Of a stretch of DNA of 41,334 nucleotides, positions 24,704 through 34,611 are shown in pieces. The DNA is from Mucilaginibacter cryoferens. GTDB taxonomy: Bacteria; Bacteroidota; Bacteroidia; Sphingobacteriales; Sphingobacteriaceae. The position numbers and the translations under genes were made by a program. The notes below the pieces were generated by a model, which worked only from the letters and a program-made list of their open reading frames with translations, made no database searches and was not told the origin of the DNA. Location of the stretch: assembly GCF_014205845.1 (NCBI RefSeq), contig NZ_JACHCR010000037.1, forward strand, positions 1 to 41,334, in the 5' to 3' direction. Position 1 is the first letter of the stretch, and each line of letters begins with the position of its first letter.

Positions 24704-27085
24704 TTATTCGCTTCTTAAACTTTTTACCGGGTTACTCATTGCGGCCCTGATAGCCTGGAAACTGATGGTGCCCAGCGCTATAATAGAGGCCAGAATACCA
24801 GCAATAGCGAATATCCACCAGCTAATGTCTATCCGGTAGGCAAAATCTTTAAGCCAACCGTGCATAAACAAATATGCCAGCGGCGATGCAATAAAGAAGG
24901 ATATGATAACCAGTATAATAAAGTCTTTAGATAGCATATTAACAATACCGGGCACAGAAGCACCTAATACTTTGCGGATGCCTATTTCGCGCGTGCGCTG
25001 CAACGTACTGTACGATGCTAAGCCCAACAATCCAAGGCATGATATAAATATAGCCAATACCGCAAAGTTGAGGAACAACTTGCCGAAACGCTGTTCGGCC
25101 CGGTATTGCCTGTCGAAAAACTCATCTAAAAAGTAATAACTGAATGGCCTGTTGGGGATAAAGGTTTTCCATTTACTTTCAATAGCTGCAATGGTTGCAG
25201 ATGTATTTTGTGATGATATTTTTGCCGAAACAAGATTAATGTTCTTTAACTCAATGCGCATGCTCAGTGGCTTAATAACTTCCTGTAGCGAACGGAAATG
25301 AAAATCTTTCATCACTCCTACTATTTTACCTTCACGGCCCCATTGTTTAAAGCGCCTGCCAATAGCCTGTTGTGGCGAGCTATAACCAAACAACTTAACC
25401 GCCGACTCGTTCAACAACATAGCCTGGGCGGTATCGGTACCAAACTCACGTGAAAACGCCCGACCGGCCACCATCTTAATTTTAAACTGATTTACGTAAT
25501 CCCAGTCAACAAAATACAGATCTAAGTTGGCTATTTGCAGATCGCCCTTTTTGTTTTCGATCTCTGAGTAAGCACCCGGATTACCACCGCCCGGAACACT
25601 TGACGAAAGCGCGGTTGATTTAACACCCGGTATAGAGGTTATAGCTTCTTTAAATGCGTTGCTGGCTGGGTCGCCGTTAGTATCCAGTATCAGCATTTGA
25701 TCTTTAGTAAAACCAAGGTCTTTGTTTTGCATAAAGCTCATTTGCGTGTAAACAATGATAGTACCAATAATAAGGAATATGGATATAGTAAATTGCGCTA
25801 TCACCAAAGTTTTGCGTAACACATTGCCTTTGTTTGTACTGGCAAACCTGCCCTTTAATACCGAAATTGGTTTAAACGATGATAAAACCAATGCCGGATA
25901 AATACCAGCGATAAAGCCAATAGCAACCGATGTGGCCAATAATATAACCACGTAATACCAGTTAGAGAATATGCCTGCGCTTATAGTTTTGCCAGCCAAC
26001 TGGTTAAATAAAGGCAAAAATAAAACAGATAGTATAATAGTGAGCACAAATGCAATCAAACATAGCACTACAGATTCGCCGATGAACTGGCTGGCCAGCT
26101 GGCCTTTTTCGGCGCCAACTACTTTCCTTATCCCTACCTCTTTGGCACGCTCTACCGAGCGCGCAGTAGTTAAATTTACAAAGTTGATACATGCTATCAG
26201 CAGTATAAAAACAGCTACAATGGTAAATATGTAAACATTATTGATGCTGCCCGATTCCTGCCCATTACGCTTGGAGTGCAGATAAACCGATTTCATGGGT
26301 TCTAAAAATAACGTATATGACATGTGCTGTTTGCGTTCTTCATCTCCATTACGCCGCTCTAAAAAAGCCGGAAATTGTTTTTCTAAGTTTTTAGCATTAG
26401 CTCCGGGTTTCAATAAAAGATAGCTTGAAGCACCAAAATTCCCCCATGACTTATCCAGATCCTTATTAAATTTTTGAGTAAGCGATACCATCGAAATGAT
26501 CATATCCGCTTTTATCTGCGAATTTTCGGGAATATCCTTCATTATACCCGTTACCTTGGCTGGTATGGCATCGCCCGTAAGTAATACGGTTTGCCCAATA
26601 GGGTCGGTATTACCAAAATACTTTTTCGCGGCCGACTCGCTAAATACTATAGTTGCTATTTCAGATAAAGCCGTTTTAGGATCACCTTTAAGCAGCTTAA
26701 AATCAAACACCTTAAAAAATGTAGAATCGGCAAAAACGGAGTGCTCTTCCTGAAATTTAACATTGCCTTTCTTCACCAAAAAGCTACCGCCACTTACCCT
26801 CACAAACGCTTCTACTTCTGGAAAATCGGTTTTAATATTGGGTGCAAAGGGCCACGCAGTAACCCCTGTGTTAATGGTTTCTGTAGGTGTTTTAATATCT
26901 GTAACCAGGCGATAGATCCTATCGGCCTTAGTATGCATGTTATCGTAACTCAGTTCGAAACCTACATACATAAAAATAAAAAAACAGGCTGTTATCCCTA
27001 TAGATAAGCCTGTTATATTAATAATGGAAAATGCCTTGTGCTTCCATAGGTTGCGCAAAGCAATTTTAAAATAGTTTTTTATCAT
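24704..27085 (-). CDS. ABC permease P1, two-domain MacB/FtsX family
   Basis: A 793-aa inner-membrane permease of the MacB/FtsX (type VII ABC) fold. TM1 is at ~21-43, a large periplasmic MacB_PCD-like domain at ~45-275, and the first FtsX helices at ~284-306, 338-360 and 377-402. A fresh TM at ~427-447 starts a second, similar half, with a periplasmic domain at ~450-670 and helices at ~674-694, 722-742 and 756-778. Each FtsX half carries the same cytoplasmic motif (EVGIRKVVGA 316-325, EIGIRKVLGA 700-709). One chain is thus equivalent to a permease dimer. It has no ATPase domain and would need the separate ATPase 295 bp downstream. By eye its N-terminal third differs from the other five. The substrate is unknown. 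Confidence 0.93.
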   Translation of the reverse strand: MIKNYFKIALRNLWKHKAFSIINITGLSIGITACFFIFMYVGFELSYDNMHTKADRIYRLVTDIKTPTETINTGVTAWPFAPNIKTDFPEVEAFVRVSGGSFLVKKGNVKFQEEHSVFADSTFFKVFDFKLLKGDPKTALSEIATIVFSESAAKKYFGNTDPIGQTVLLTGDAIPAKVTGIMKDIPENSQIKADMIISMVSLTQKFNKDLDKSWGNFGASSYLLLKPGANAKNLEKQFPAFLERRNGDEERKQHMSYTLFLEPMKSVYLHSKRNGQESGSINNVYIFTIVAVFILLIACINFVNLTTARSVERAKEVGIRKVVGAEKGQLASQFIGESVVLCLIAFVLTIILSVLFLPLFNQLAGKTISAGIFSNWYYVVILLATSVAIGFIAGIYPALVLSSFKPISVLKGRFASTNKGNVLRKTLVIAQFTISIFLIIGTIIVYTQMSFMQNKDLGFTKDQMLILDTNGDPASNAFKEAITSIPGVKSTALSSSVPGGGNPGAYSEIENKKGDLQIANLDLYFVDWDYVNQFKIKMVAGRAFSREFGTDTAQAMLLNESAVKLFGYSSPQQAIGRRFKQWGREGKIVGVMKDFHFRSLQEVIKPLSMRIELKNINLVSAKISSQNTSATIAAIESKWKTFIPNRPFSYYFLDEFFDRQYRAEQRFGKLFLNFAVLAIFISCLGLLGLASYSTLQRTREIGIRKVLGASVPGIVNMLSKDFIILVIISFFIASPLAYLFMHGWLKDFAYRIDISWWIFAIAGILASIIALGTISFQAIRAAMSNPVKSLRSE

Positions 27086-27089
27086 GATG

Positions 27090-27146
27090 GTTTAAATTCT
27101 AAATCCTAATATTTTAAACTCTAATTTATATTGTTTAAATTCTAAA
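27090..27146. repeat. Three direct repeats upstream of P1, 21-22 bp apart
   Basis: GTTTAAATTCTAAA at 27090-27103 and 27133-27146 is identical, with a diverged copy TTTTAAACTCTAAT at 27112-27125. Starts are 22 and 21 bp apart, about two helical turns. The first copy ends four bases from the P1 start codon. A matching pair precedes P4. Confidence 0.55.
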
Positions 27147-27154
27147 TAAAGTGC

Positions 27155-27197
27155 CCCATTAATGATAAAGCTCTATCCTTTTGTTAGGATTGATGGG
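27155..27197 (-). terminator. Hairpin directly after P2
   Basis: CCCATTAAT (27155-27163) pairs with ATTGATGGG (27189-27197) with one wobble. ATCC/GGAT inside adds a short second stem. It starts one base beyond the P2 stop codon and is followed on the minus strand by CTTTATTT. It could attenuate transcription between P2 and P1. Confidence 0.4.
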
Positions 27198-27198
27198 A

Positions 27199-29568
27199 CT
27201 ACTCGCTCCTTAAACTTTTCACCGGGTTTGCTATAGCTGCCTTAATAGCCTGAAAACTTATGGTGATCAATGTGATAACTATTGCTGCTACTGCCGATAC
27301 TATAAACACACCCGGGCCAACGCTTATCCGGTAATCGTACTTTTGTAACCAGCCTTGCAAAAAGTATAGTGCTATTGGCGACGCTATTACACAGCTGATG
27401 ATAACCAGCAATACAAAGTCTTTAGACAGTAAAAACCAAAGCTGCCCAACGGTGGCCCCTAATACTTTGCGTACACCTATTTCTTTAGTACGTTGTTCTG
27501 CAATATAAGCTGCCAGCCCGAACAAACCGAGACAAGATATAAAAATAGCCAAACCGGCAAAGATGCCCGATAGCTTACCTATCAGCACTTCCTGGCCAAA
27601 CTTTTGGTTGTAATCATCATCAACAAAACGATAGGTATATGGATACGCCGGATTGTATTTGGCAAATATCTGGTTTAACTTAGTGATAGCCTGGTGCGGG
27701 TTAACATTGGGCGATAAGCGGTAGATCAAATTATCCTGAGGGTTGGTGTTATACAAAAACATTGTAGGGTCGGCTTTAGCAAATGGCGAAAGCATCAGGG
27801 CATCTTTTACCACACCGATAATTCTAAGTTTACCACCTCCATAGCTAATAATCTGGCTAATTGGATTTTTTAAACGCAGGCGGGTTATAGCAGCCTGGTT
27901 AAAAACTACATTTTGCGTATCTGAGGCTACATTGCTGTAGTTTCGCCCCTGTTGTATTTGCATACCAAGGGTTTGAAAATAATCGTCAGATACGGATATT
28001 GTTCCCATTTCAACCGTTTCGCCGGCAAATTTACCGGGCCAGTAATCGATGTTATTATGCAGCCAGATGTCTGTAGCCGGGCTGGATGCCATAGTAACGC
28101 TCTCTATCATGCCGCTTTGCAACAAATCGTTTTTAAGTGCACTATAATTTTTTCCAAGGTCGGCGTTTGAGCTGGTGGTAAGCAGCCGGCTAATGCTATA
28201 CCCCGAAGGCCTGTTTTTGGCGTACTGAATTTGCCTGTAGATAACCACAGTACTAATAATTAAAGCGATTGAACAGCTAAACTGCATCACCACCAAAACC
28301 TTACGCGAGTACGAGGCCGACCGACCAACCTTTATAGTACCTTTTAAAACTTTAACAGGGTTAAAAGACGATAGGTAAAAAGCCGGCTTGCTGCCTGCAA
28401 AAAGTGCTGTAAGCAATACGCAGCTTATTGCAATTGCCCAAAATGAAATGCTGTTAAAAGGAATAGCTATTGAAGTACCTGTAAGCGCGTTGAATGGGCT
28501 TAAAGCCAACTGCACAAATAACACAGCACACAGAAAAGATATAAAGGTGATCAATGCCGATTCAATGAGAAACTGGAAGATAAGATGTTTACGTTGTGAA
28601 CCGATAGCCTTCCGAATGCCTACCTCACGCGCGCGTTTTTCTGAGCGTGCTGTTGTTAGGTTGATAAAATTAACACAGGCTATCAGCAGTACCAGGATGC
28701 CTATGATGCTAAAAATGCGCACATAATCAATAAAACCGGCGCTGGCCACCCCGTTCTTATAATCGGAGTACAGGTGCCAATCTTGCATAGGCTGCATAAT
28801 CACTTCGGAGTTTTTAGCGTTAACGTTGTTTTCGCCTTTCTCCATGTTTTTTATTTTGGGCGATAATTGTGCATACGTAACACTTTGCTTTAGTTTTACA
28901 TAAATATTAAAAGCGTTATTACCGAAGCTACCATGAGCCCCCTTCATGTATGGATTAGTTTGCTCGAGCAAACTAAATGGAATAAGGTATTTAAACTGTA
29001 ACGATGAATTTAGTGGCACATCATCAATTACCCCGGTTACCTTAAGGTTGAAAGTATTATCAACCTTAACCACTTTATTAATTACATCTGTACTACCAAA
29101 TAACGAAATAGCGGTAGCTTTTGTAAGCACAATAGAATAAGCGTCAGTTAATGCCGAACCAGCATTACCTTGCAACATAGGATATTGAAATACCTTCAAA
29201 AAATCGCTGCCTACCCTGGGGCCGTCTAAAAAGAGCTTTTTATCACCTACCAATAATCCGTGCGAGCCGTTGCCATCAGTGGGTACCACATTTTCAATTT
29301 CGGGGTAGTTGGCCTTTAAAGCATCGGCCAGTTTAAGGGAGGTTGAACTAAAAGTAAGCGTTTCGCCATTACTGTTAAAGTTACGGCGCACCTGGTATAC
29401 CTGCTGGTAGCCCGGCAAAAACTTATCGTAAGAGTACTCGTTATTAACCCATAAGGCTATCAATAATGCCACGGCCATGCCGGCAGCCAGTCCCAATATA
29501 TTAATGGCACTATAGGCTTTACCGCCAATAATGTTTCTCCAGGCAATTTTCAGGTAATTTCGTATCAT
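27199..29568 (-). CDS. ABC permease P2, two-domain MacB/FtsX family (class A)
   Basis: 789 aa, with the same plan as P1: one N-terminal helix, periplasmic domain, three FtsX helices, then the same again. It belongs with P4 to a distinct subclass. Both have ILGLAAGMAVAL in TM1, NEYSYDKFLP or NEFSYDKFLP after it, and the FtsX motif variant SEKRAREVGIRKAIGSQR in the first half. The second-half motif is KEIGVRKVLGAT. The C-terminus ANPVKSLRSE is shared by the whole array. It lies 98 bp downstream of P3. The close similarity to P4 along its whole length suggests a recent duplication that also moved past P3. Confidence 0.93.
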   Translation of the reverse strand: MIRNYLKIAWRNIIGGKAYSAINILGLAAGMAVALLIALWVNNEYSYDKFLPGYQQVYQVRRNFNSNGETLTFSSTSLKLADALKANYPEIENVVPTDGNGSHGLLVGDKKLFLDGPRVGSDFLKVFQYPMLQGNAGSALTDAYSIVLTKATAISLFGSTDVINKVVKVDNTFNLKVTGVIDDVPLNSSLQFKYLIPFSLLEQTNPYMKGAHGSFGNNAFNIYVKLKQSVTYAQLSPKIKNMEKGENNVNAKNSEVIMQPMQDWHLYSDYKNGVASAGFIDYVRIFSIIGILVLLIACVNFINLTTARSEKRAREVGIRKAIGSQRKHLIFQFLIESALITFISFLCAVLFVQLALSPFNALTGTSIAIPFNSISFWAIAISCVLLTALFAGSKPAFYLSSFNPVKVLKGTIKVGRSASYSRKVLVVMQFSCSIALIISTVVIYRQIQYAKNRPSGYSISRLLTTSSNADLGKNYSALKNDLLQSGMIESVTMASSPATDIWLHNNIDYWPGKFAGETVEMGTISVSDDYFQTLGMQIQQGRNYSNVASDTQNVVFNQAAITRLRLKNPISQIISYGGGKLRIIGVVKDALMLSPFAKADPTMFLYNTNPQDNLIYRLSPNVNPHQAITKLNQIFAKYNPAYPYTYRFVDDDYNQKFGQEVLIGKLSGIFAGLAIFISCLGLFGLAAYIAEQRTKEIGVRKVLGATVGQLWFLLSKDFVLLVIISCVIASPIALYFLQGWLQKYDYRISVGPGVFIVSAVAAIVITLITISFQAIKAAIANPVKSLRSE

Positions 29569-29666
29569 GTTCTTTAGTCGTTAATCATTTCACTTAGCTG
29601 TCATTGGTTATTGGTGTTTTTGGTCTTATACCTTCTGCCAACTAAAAACGGTATACAGCCAACCAC

Positions 29667-32048
29667 TTACTCGCTTCTCAAACTCTTCACCGGGTTTGCC
29701 AGCGCGGCCAGTATTGACCGGTAACTTACCGTTATAGCAGCCACAACAAAGGTAAATAGTATTGATTCAAAGAAAATTGCAGGGCCTATCGGTATCCGGT
29801 ATTGAAAATCTTTCAAATAATTATGCATCGCCCAGTAAGCCAATGGCGATGCTATAACAAAAGCTATCAGCAATAAAATAGCAAACTCTTTACCAAACAC
29901 CCACAAAACAGCGGTAATGCTGGCACCCAGCACTTTGCGCACACCAATTTCTTTTGTTTTACGTACAGCCATAAATGATACCAGGCCATATAAACCAAGG
30001 CAGCCAATGGCTATGGCAATACCTGCAAACGCTTCAATCAGCGTAAGCAAAGTATTATCCAGCTCGTAAAATTTCTTTATGCTATCGTCCAGAAACTCGT
30101 ATGAGTAAAATTCTTCGGGAAAGGTTTGATTCCACACCTTTTCGAATGAAGCCAACGTCGCTTTCGCATTGCGCATATTCATTTTTATAGCCACGGTAGA
30201 ATAGCCATTATAATTAGGCATTATACAAATAGGTGAAATTTCGCTATGGAACGAATAATTGTAAAAATCGCGCACAACACCTACTATTGGCGCCGATGTA
30301 CTCTTACCATTGATGGAAAGCGTTTTGCCGATCAGATCCTGGGGTTTCATATTCAGTTTTCTGGCAACACTTTCATTTACTACAAACTCACGTGTTGTAT
30401 CCGTAGGAAAAAAGTTTCGGCCTGCAACCAGTTTAAGGCCAAAGGTGGCCAGGTAGTTTTCGTCGGCTGTTTTAGTGTTGATGCTCCAATGTTCATCCTC
30501 GGCCCGATGATTAAAATTAACCCCGGTGGTGTTATTTGATTGGGAAGCCGGTGCCCTGAAGCAATAAGATACATGCTCGACGCCTTGTATCTCTGTAAAG
30601 CGATTCTTCAGTGTACTTAGCGTAGCCTTGTCATTTTTAGGAATGGGCAGCATCACAATAGCATCTTTGTTAAAACCAAGATCGGCTGTTTGCGAATAAT
30701 GCAACTGCGATATAATAATGATAGTACCGATGATCAATACCTGCGAAATGGTAAACTGCGTAACCACCAAAACGCGACGTAATGAAAATCCACCAATATC
30801 TTTTTGCGATAGCTTACTTTTAAGTGCCTGAATTGGTCTGAACCGGGCCAAAACCAAACCCGGATATGAGCCTGCAAGAAAAATTACCGCAATGCTGGTT
30901 AGCACCACAAAAACAGACAATTCGCCTATATTAAAATCCATTTCCGATTGAAACAGATGGTTAATAGCCGGCAATGCAGCATATGATAAGCCGATTGCAA
31001 CTATCAGCGCAACTAAGGTAATTAAAGTAGTTTCGGCAATAAACTGCCAGAAAAGATGCACAGGTAAGCTTCCCAAAACTTTACGTACACCCACCTCTTT
31101 AGCGCGATTAAGCGCCTGGGCTGTAGCCAGGTTAACAAAATTTACGCAGGCTGTAATTATCAGAAACAAACCGATGAAGAACAAAGCCCATAGATATTTT
31201 TTATCCGCATAGCCATTCAACTCTGGATTAAAATGCATATCGTTAAGTGGCTGTAGTTTAAAAAACCAAACTTTTAAATCTCTGCCTACATAATGTTTTT
31301 TAACAAGCTGGGCCGTTGTTGCATCAATCTGGGCCTGGGTTACTCCCTTTTTCAATTTGGTAAAAGCTTCACTCCCGCTGTAAACGCCTCCCCAATTATT
31401 TTCGCGGCGTTTGTTGCCGGTATATTCGTCCATGTTACCATACGATACATAAATCTCCTGCCTGCGATCTGTGTTATTTGGCAGATCTTTTAAAATACCT
31501 GTAATGGTAAAATTCACCTTATTATCCAGGCGAAAAACCTTGCCAATGGCGTTATCGTTACCAAAATACTTGTGCGCAATTTTCTCGGTAACTATCGCTT
31601 CTCCAGGTGCCACCAATACTGTTTTTTTATCGCCTTTAATTAAGGGAAAATTTAAAATATCAAAGTATTCGGGCTCTGTAAATGCTACACCATTATCTTC
31701 TTGAAATTTTTTAACATCATTCCCCTTGGTGATGGTAATAAGCGTGCCTGTGAAGTTAATTACCCTTGCTGTTTTTTCACCAATGGTAAAATCATTTCGG
31801 AATGCTTTGCCCAGCGGTTGCGGAACTCCGTTTGATTTGCCGATACCATCATCGTGCCATTCGGTATACAGTCTGTATATCCTGTCAGAATCTTTGTGAA
31901 AAGTATCAAAGCTGAGGTGGTAAGTAATAAGTGTAAAAATCAGGATGCCGCAGGCAATCCCCAATGCTAAGCCAATAACACTAATGGAGGCGTATGCTTT
32001 ATTACGCTTTAGATTTCTCCAGGCAATTTTGATATAGTTTTTAATCAT
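29667..32048 (-). CDS. ABC permease P3, two-domain MacB/FtsX family (class B)
   Basis: 793 aa with the two-half layout. TM1 contains GLALGIACGILIFTLI, followed by YHLSFDTFHKDSDRIYRLYTEWHDDG, a start shared in style with P6 and less so P5. First-half motif KEVGVRKVLGS; second-half KEIGVRKVLGAS, after YGLVSFMAVRKT. Class B members have AETTLI-like text where class A has IESALI/AESVLI. It sits between two class A genes (P2 and P4), so the classes alternate. Start context GAACCATC-ATG is nearly identical to that of P1 (AAACCATC-ATG), so leader sequence was probably copied together with the gene. Confidence 0.93.
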   Translation of the reverse strand: MIKNYIKIAWRNLKRNKAYASISVIGLALGIACGILIFTLITYHLSFDTFHKDSDRIYRLYTEWHDDGIGKSNGVPQPLGKAFRNDFTIGEKTARVINFTGTLITITKGNDVKKFQEDNGVAFTEPEYFDILNFPLIKGDKKTVLVAPGEAIVTEKIAHKYFGNDNAIGKVFRLDNKVNFTITGILKDLPNNTDRRQEIYVSYGNMDEYTGNKRRENNWGGVYSGSEAFTKLKKGVTQAQIDATTAQLVKKHYVGRDLKVWFFKLQPLNDMHFNPELNGYADKKYLWALFFIGLFLIITACVNFVNLATAQALNRAKEVGVRKVLGSLPVHLFWQFIAETTLITLVALIVAIGLSYAALPAINHLFQSEMDFNIGELSVFVVLTSIAVIFLAGSYPGLVLARFRPIQALKSKLSQKDIGGFSLRRVLVVTQFTISQVLIIGTIIIISQLHYSQTADLGFNKDAIVMLPIPKNDKATLSTLKNRFTEIQGVEHVSYCFRAPASQSNNTTGVNFNHRAEDEHWSINTKTADENYLATFGLKLVAGRNFFPTDTTREFVVNESVARKLNMKPQDLIGKTLSINGKSTSAPIVGVVRDFYNYSFHSEISPICIMPNYNGYSTVAIKMNMRNAKATLASFEKVWNQTFPEEFYSYEFLDDSIKKFYELDNTLLTLIEAFAGIAIAIGCLGLYGLVSFMAVRKTKEIGVRKVLGASITAVLWVFGKEFAILLLIAFVIASPLAYWAMHNYLKDFQYRIPIGPAIFFESILFTFVVAAITVSYRSILAALANPVKSLRSE

Positions 32049-32140
32049 GATGGTTCAATTGGTACAATTGTTTATTAGTTCACAGATGCTATTTGGAGGC
32101 CGACATTTTGAATACTGCAAACTATCGGCTATAAACCTAT

Positions 32141-34528
32141 TTACTCACTCCTCAGGCTTTTCACCGGGTTTGTTAATGCCGCTTTTATGGCCTGGAAACT
32201 TATGGTGATCATTGTAATGATAATAGCTACCAGGGCCGATAATAAAAACACACCCGGGCCTATACTTATCCGGTAATCGTATTTTTGCAGCCAGCCTTGT
32301 AAAAAGTAAAATGCAACCGGCGATGCTATTATGCAGCTAATGAGCACCAGTAAAATAAAATCGCGCGATAATAGCAGCCATACATTTGCAATAGTGGCAC
32401 CTAATACCTTGCGAATACCTATCTCTTTGGTGCGTTGCTCGGCAACATAAGCGGCAAGGCCAAACAAGCCCAGGCACGATATAAAAATGGCTAAGCCTGC
32501 AAACACGCCAGCGAGTTTGCCAACCAGCACTTCGAGGTTAAATTTGTGATTATATTCATCATCTACAAACTGGTAGATGTACGGATAAGCCGGGTTATAG
32601 GTATCAAATATCTTATTGATTTTTTTAATAGCATCCTGCGTGTTTACGTTAGGGGCCAAACGGTACATTACATTATTACCGCCACGGCCATGGCTAAAAA
32701 TTGCAGGTGCCACAGGCGTAAAAGGCGACTCCATAAGCGCATCCTTTACAACGCCGATAATACGTACCGGGCCCGAGCTGCCATTCCAGGTAACCAGTTT
32801 ATTGATAGGATCTTTAAGACCTATTCTTTTTATAGCAGCCTCATTAAGGATAACACTTGTGGTATCATCGCTCCATTTACTCGAAAAATCGTGACCTTCT
32901 TTCAGGGTCATCCCCAAGGTTTTAAAATAATTGTCAGAAACAAAAATGGCTCCTATATTTACCGACTCTTCATCGGCCGCTTTTCCCGGCCATTTATCAA
33001 GCGACATGTGGCTATAAATATTGGTAACTGGGCTTGATGCTGCAGCAACACTTTCCACTACCCCGCTGCTTATCAATGAGTTTTTAAGGGCATCGTAATT
33101 GTTGGCCAGATCTCCGCTCATATCAGTAACCATCAACCTTTCGGAGCTATAGCCGGTAGGCCTGCTTTTGGCATATTGAATTTGCTGATAAACAATAACC
33201 GTACTGATTATTAAAGCGATAGAGCAGCTAAACTGAAGTACCACCAATACCTTACGTGGCAACGACGCCGCTTTACCAACTTTAAAAGTACCCTTTAAAA
33301 CCGTTACAGGATTAAATGACGACAGGTAAAACGCCGGGCGGCTGCCAGCCAGCAGGCCGGTAAACAATACATAAAGCAACATCCCAATCCAAAACAAGGG
33401 ATTGGCAAAAGGTATGGCGATAGAACTACCTATAACCGTATTAAATGATGGCAATGCCAGCTGAACAAATACTATCGAAAACAAGGATGCGATGAAGGTG
33501 ATCAGAACAGATTCGGCCAAAAACTGGGCAATCAGGTCGCTGCGCTGTGAGCCGATAGCCTTGCGTACCCCTACCTCACGGGCGCGTTTTTCTGAGCGCG
33601 CTGTAGAAAGGTTCATAAAATTAATACAGGCTATTAGCAATACCAAAATGCCTATGATACTAAACATGCGCACATAATCTATAAAACCACCAACCGGCTT
33701 ACCCATTTTAAAATCAGAATACAGGTGCCAGTCCATCATAGCATGTAAAATCACTTCGGGTTTGGCGGGGCGCATTTGCACGCTATGCTGGTAAACAAGG
33801 TTTTTAATTTTAGGAGCTATCTGTTCGGCTGTAACACCTGGTTGTAACTCTATATACATGTTAAATGAATTATTTGTCCACGTAGTGCGGGCCGATTTCA
33901 TCCAGCCTTCTGTTTGCTCTTTAAATGCAAAAGGCGTTAAAAAGCTAAATTGTTTAGTGGCATTTTTAGGAATATCTTTTATTATGCCGGTAACTTTCAG
34001 GTTTTGTTGATTATCAAACCGGATAATTTTATTCATAGGGTCGGCATTGCCGAAAAGCGCGGTAGCTGTAGCCTGATCCAATATAATGGAGTAAGGATCT
34101 TTAAAAGCATCTTTGGCGCTACCTTTTACAAAGGGGTATTCAAATATCTTTAAAAAATCGGGATGCGCGGCACCACCGCCTACATACAGTTTTTTTGTAC
34201 CTACCAACAGATCATGATACTGCCAGCCTACCCAATCTGTTTCGGCAACATATTTTATACCGGGAATTTCTTTGCGCAACACCTCCGCCAGCGGAATGGC
34301 AAGCGCTGTTTGGGTATGCTCTTCCCGCTGTGTTGTAAAGTGCAGGTTTACCTGGTATAGCTGCTTGTAGTTGGGCAAAAACTTATCGTAAGAAAACTCG
34401 TTAATAACCCATAAACCAATGATAAGAGCAACCGCCATACCGGCTGCTAAACCCAATATGTTAATGGCGCTGTAAACCTTATTGTGTAGGATATTGCGCC
34501 AGGCAATTTTTAAATAATTTTTGATCAT
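32141..34528 (-). CDS. ABC permease P4, two-domain MacB/FtsX family (class A)
   Basis: 795 aa and a close paralogue of P2. TM1 has ILGLAAGMAVALIIGLWV, then FSYDKFLPNYKQLYQV. The first-half motif is SEKRAREVGVRKAIGSQR and the second is KEIGIRKVLGATIANVWLLLSRDF. Both halves and the C-terminal LTNPVKSLRSE are intact, so there is no sign of decay despite the redundancy. The periplasmic domains differ from P2 more than the membrane parts do, as expected if they contact different substrates or partners; this is by eye. A pair of 14-bp direct repeats 21 bp apart precedes the start codon, resembling those before P1. Confidence 0.93.
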   Translation of the reverse strand: MIKNYLKIAWRNILHNKVYSAINILGLAAGMAVALIIGLWVINEFSYDKFLPNYKQLYQVNLHFTTQREEHTQTALAIPLAEVLRKEIPGIKYVAETDWVGWQYHDLLVGTKKLYVGGGAAHPDFLKIFEYPFVKGSAKDAFKDPYSIILDQATATALFGNADPMNKIIRFDNQQNLKVTGIIKDIPKNATKQFSFLTPFAFKEQTEGWMKSARTTWTNNSFNMYIELQPGVTAEQIAPKIKNLVYQHSVQMRPAKPEVILHAMMDWHLYSDFKMGKPVGGFIDYVRMFSIIGILVLLIACINFMNLSTARSEKRAREVGVRKAIGSQRSDLIAQFLAESVLITFIASLFSIVFVQLALPSFNTVIGSSIAIPFANPLFWIGMLLYVLFTGLLAGSRPAFYLSSFNPVTVLKGTFKVGKAASLPRKVLVVLQFSCSIALIISTVIVYQQIQYAKSRPTGYSSERLMVTDMSGDLANNYDALKNSLISSGVVESVAAASSPVTNIYSHMSLDKWPGKAADEESVNIGAIFVSDNYFKTLGMTLKEGHDFSSKWSDDTTSVILNEAAIKRIGLKDPINKLVTWNGSSGPVRIIGVVKDALMESPFTPVAPAIFSHGRGGNNVMYRLAPNVNTQDAIKKINKIFDTYNPAYPYIYQFVDDEYNHKFNLEVLVGKLAGVFAGLAIFISCLGLFGLAAYVAEQRTKEIGIRKVLGATIANVWLLLSRDFILLVLISCIIASPVAFYFLQGWLQKYDYRISIGPGVFLLSALVAIIITMITISFQAIKAALTNPVKSLRSE

Positions 34529-34532
34529 GATG

Positions 34533-34567
34533 TTGAAAATTCTAAGTCCTGTTGTTAAAATTCTAAG
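34533..34567. repeat. Two direct repeats upstream of P4, 21 bp apart
   Basis: TTGAAAATTCTAAG (34533-34546) and GTTAAAATTCTAAG (34554-34567) start 21 bp apart. The first lies four bases from the P4 start codon (spacer GATG, as at P1). Sequence and spacing closely resemble the triple repeat at 27090-27146. Confidence 0.55.
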
Positions 34568-34611
34568 TATAAACCCGAAACACCTATTTTAATATATCAA
34601 CACACAAGTTT

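Noticed and set aside
32546..33037. A 163-codon open frame antisense to permease P4, and similar ones at 35516-35962 and 39936-40454
   Set aside because: They lie wholly inside strongly supported permease genes, their products have no coherent pattern, and related frames recur at equivalent places in several permeases because of shared codon use.
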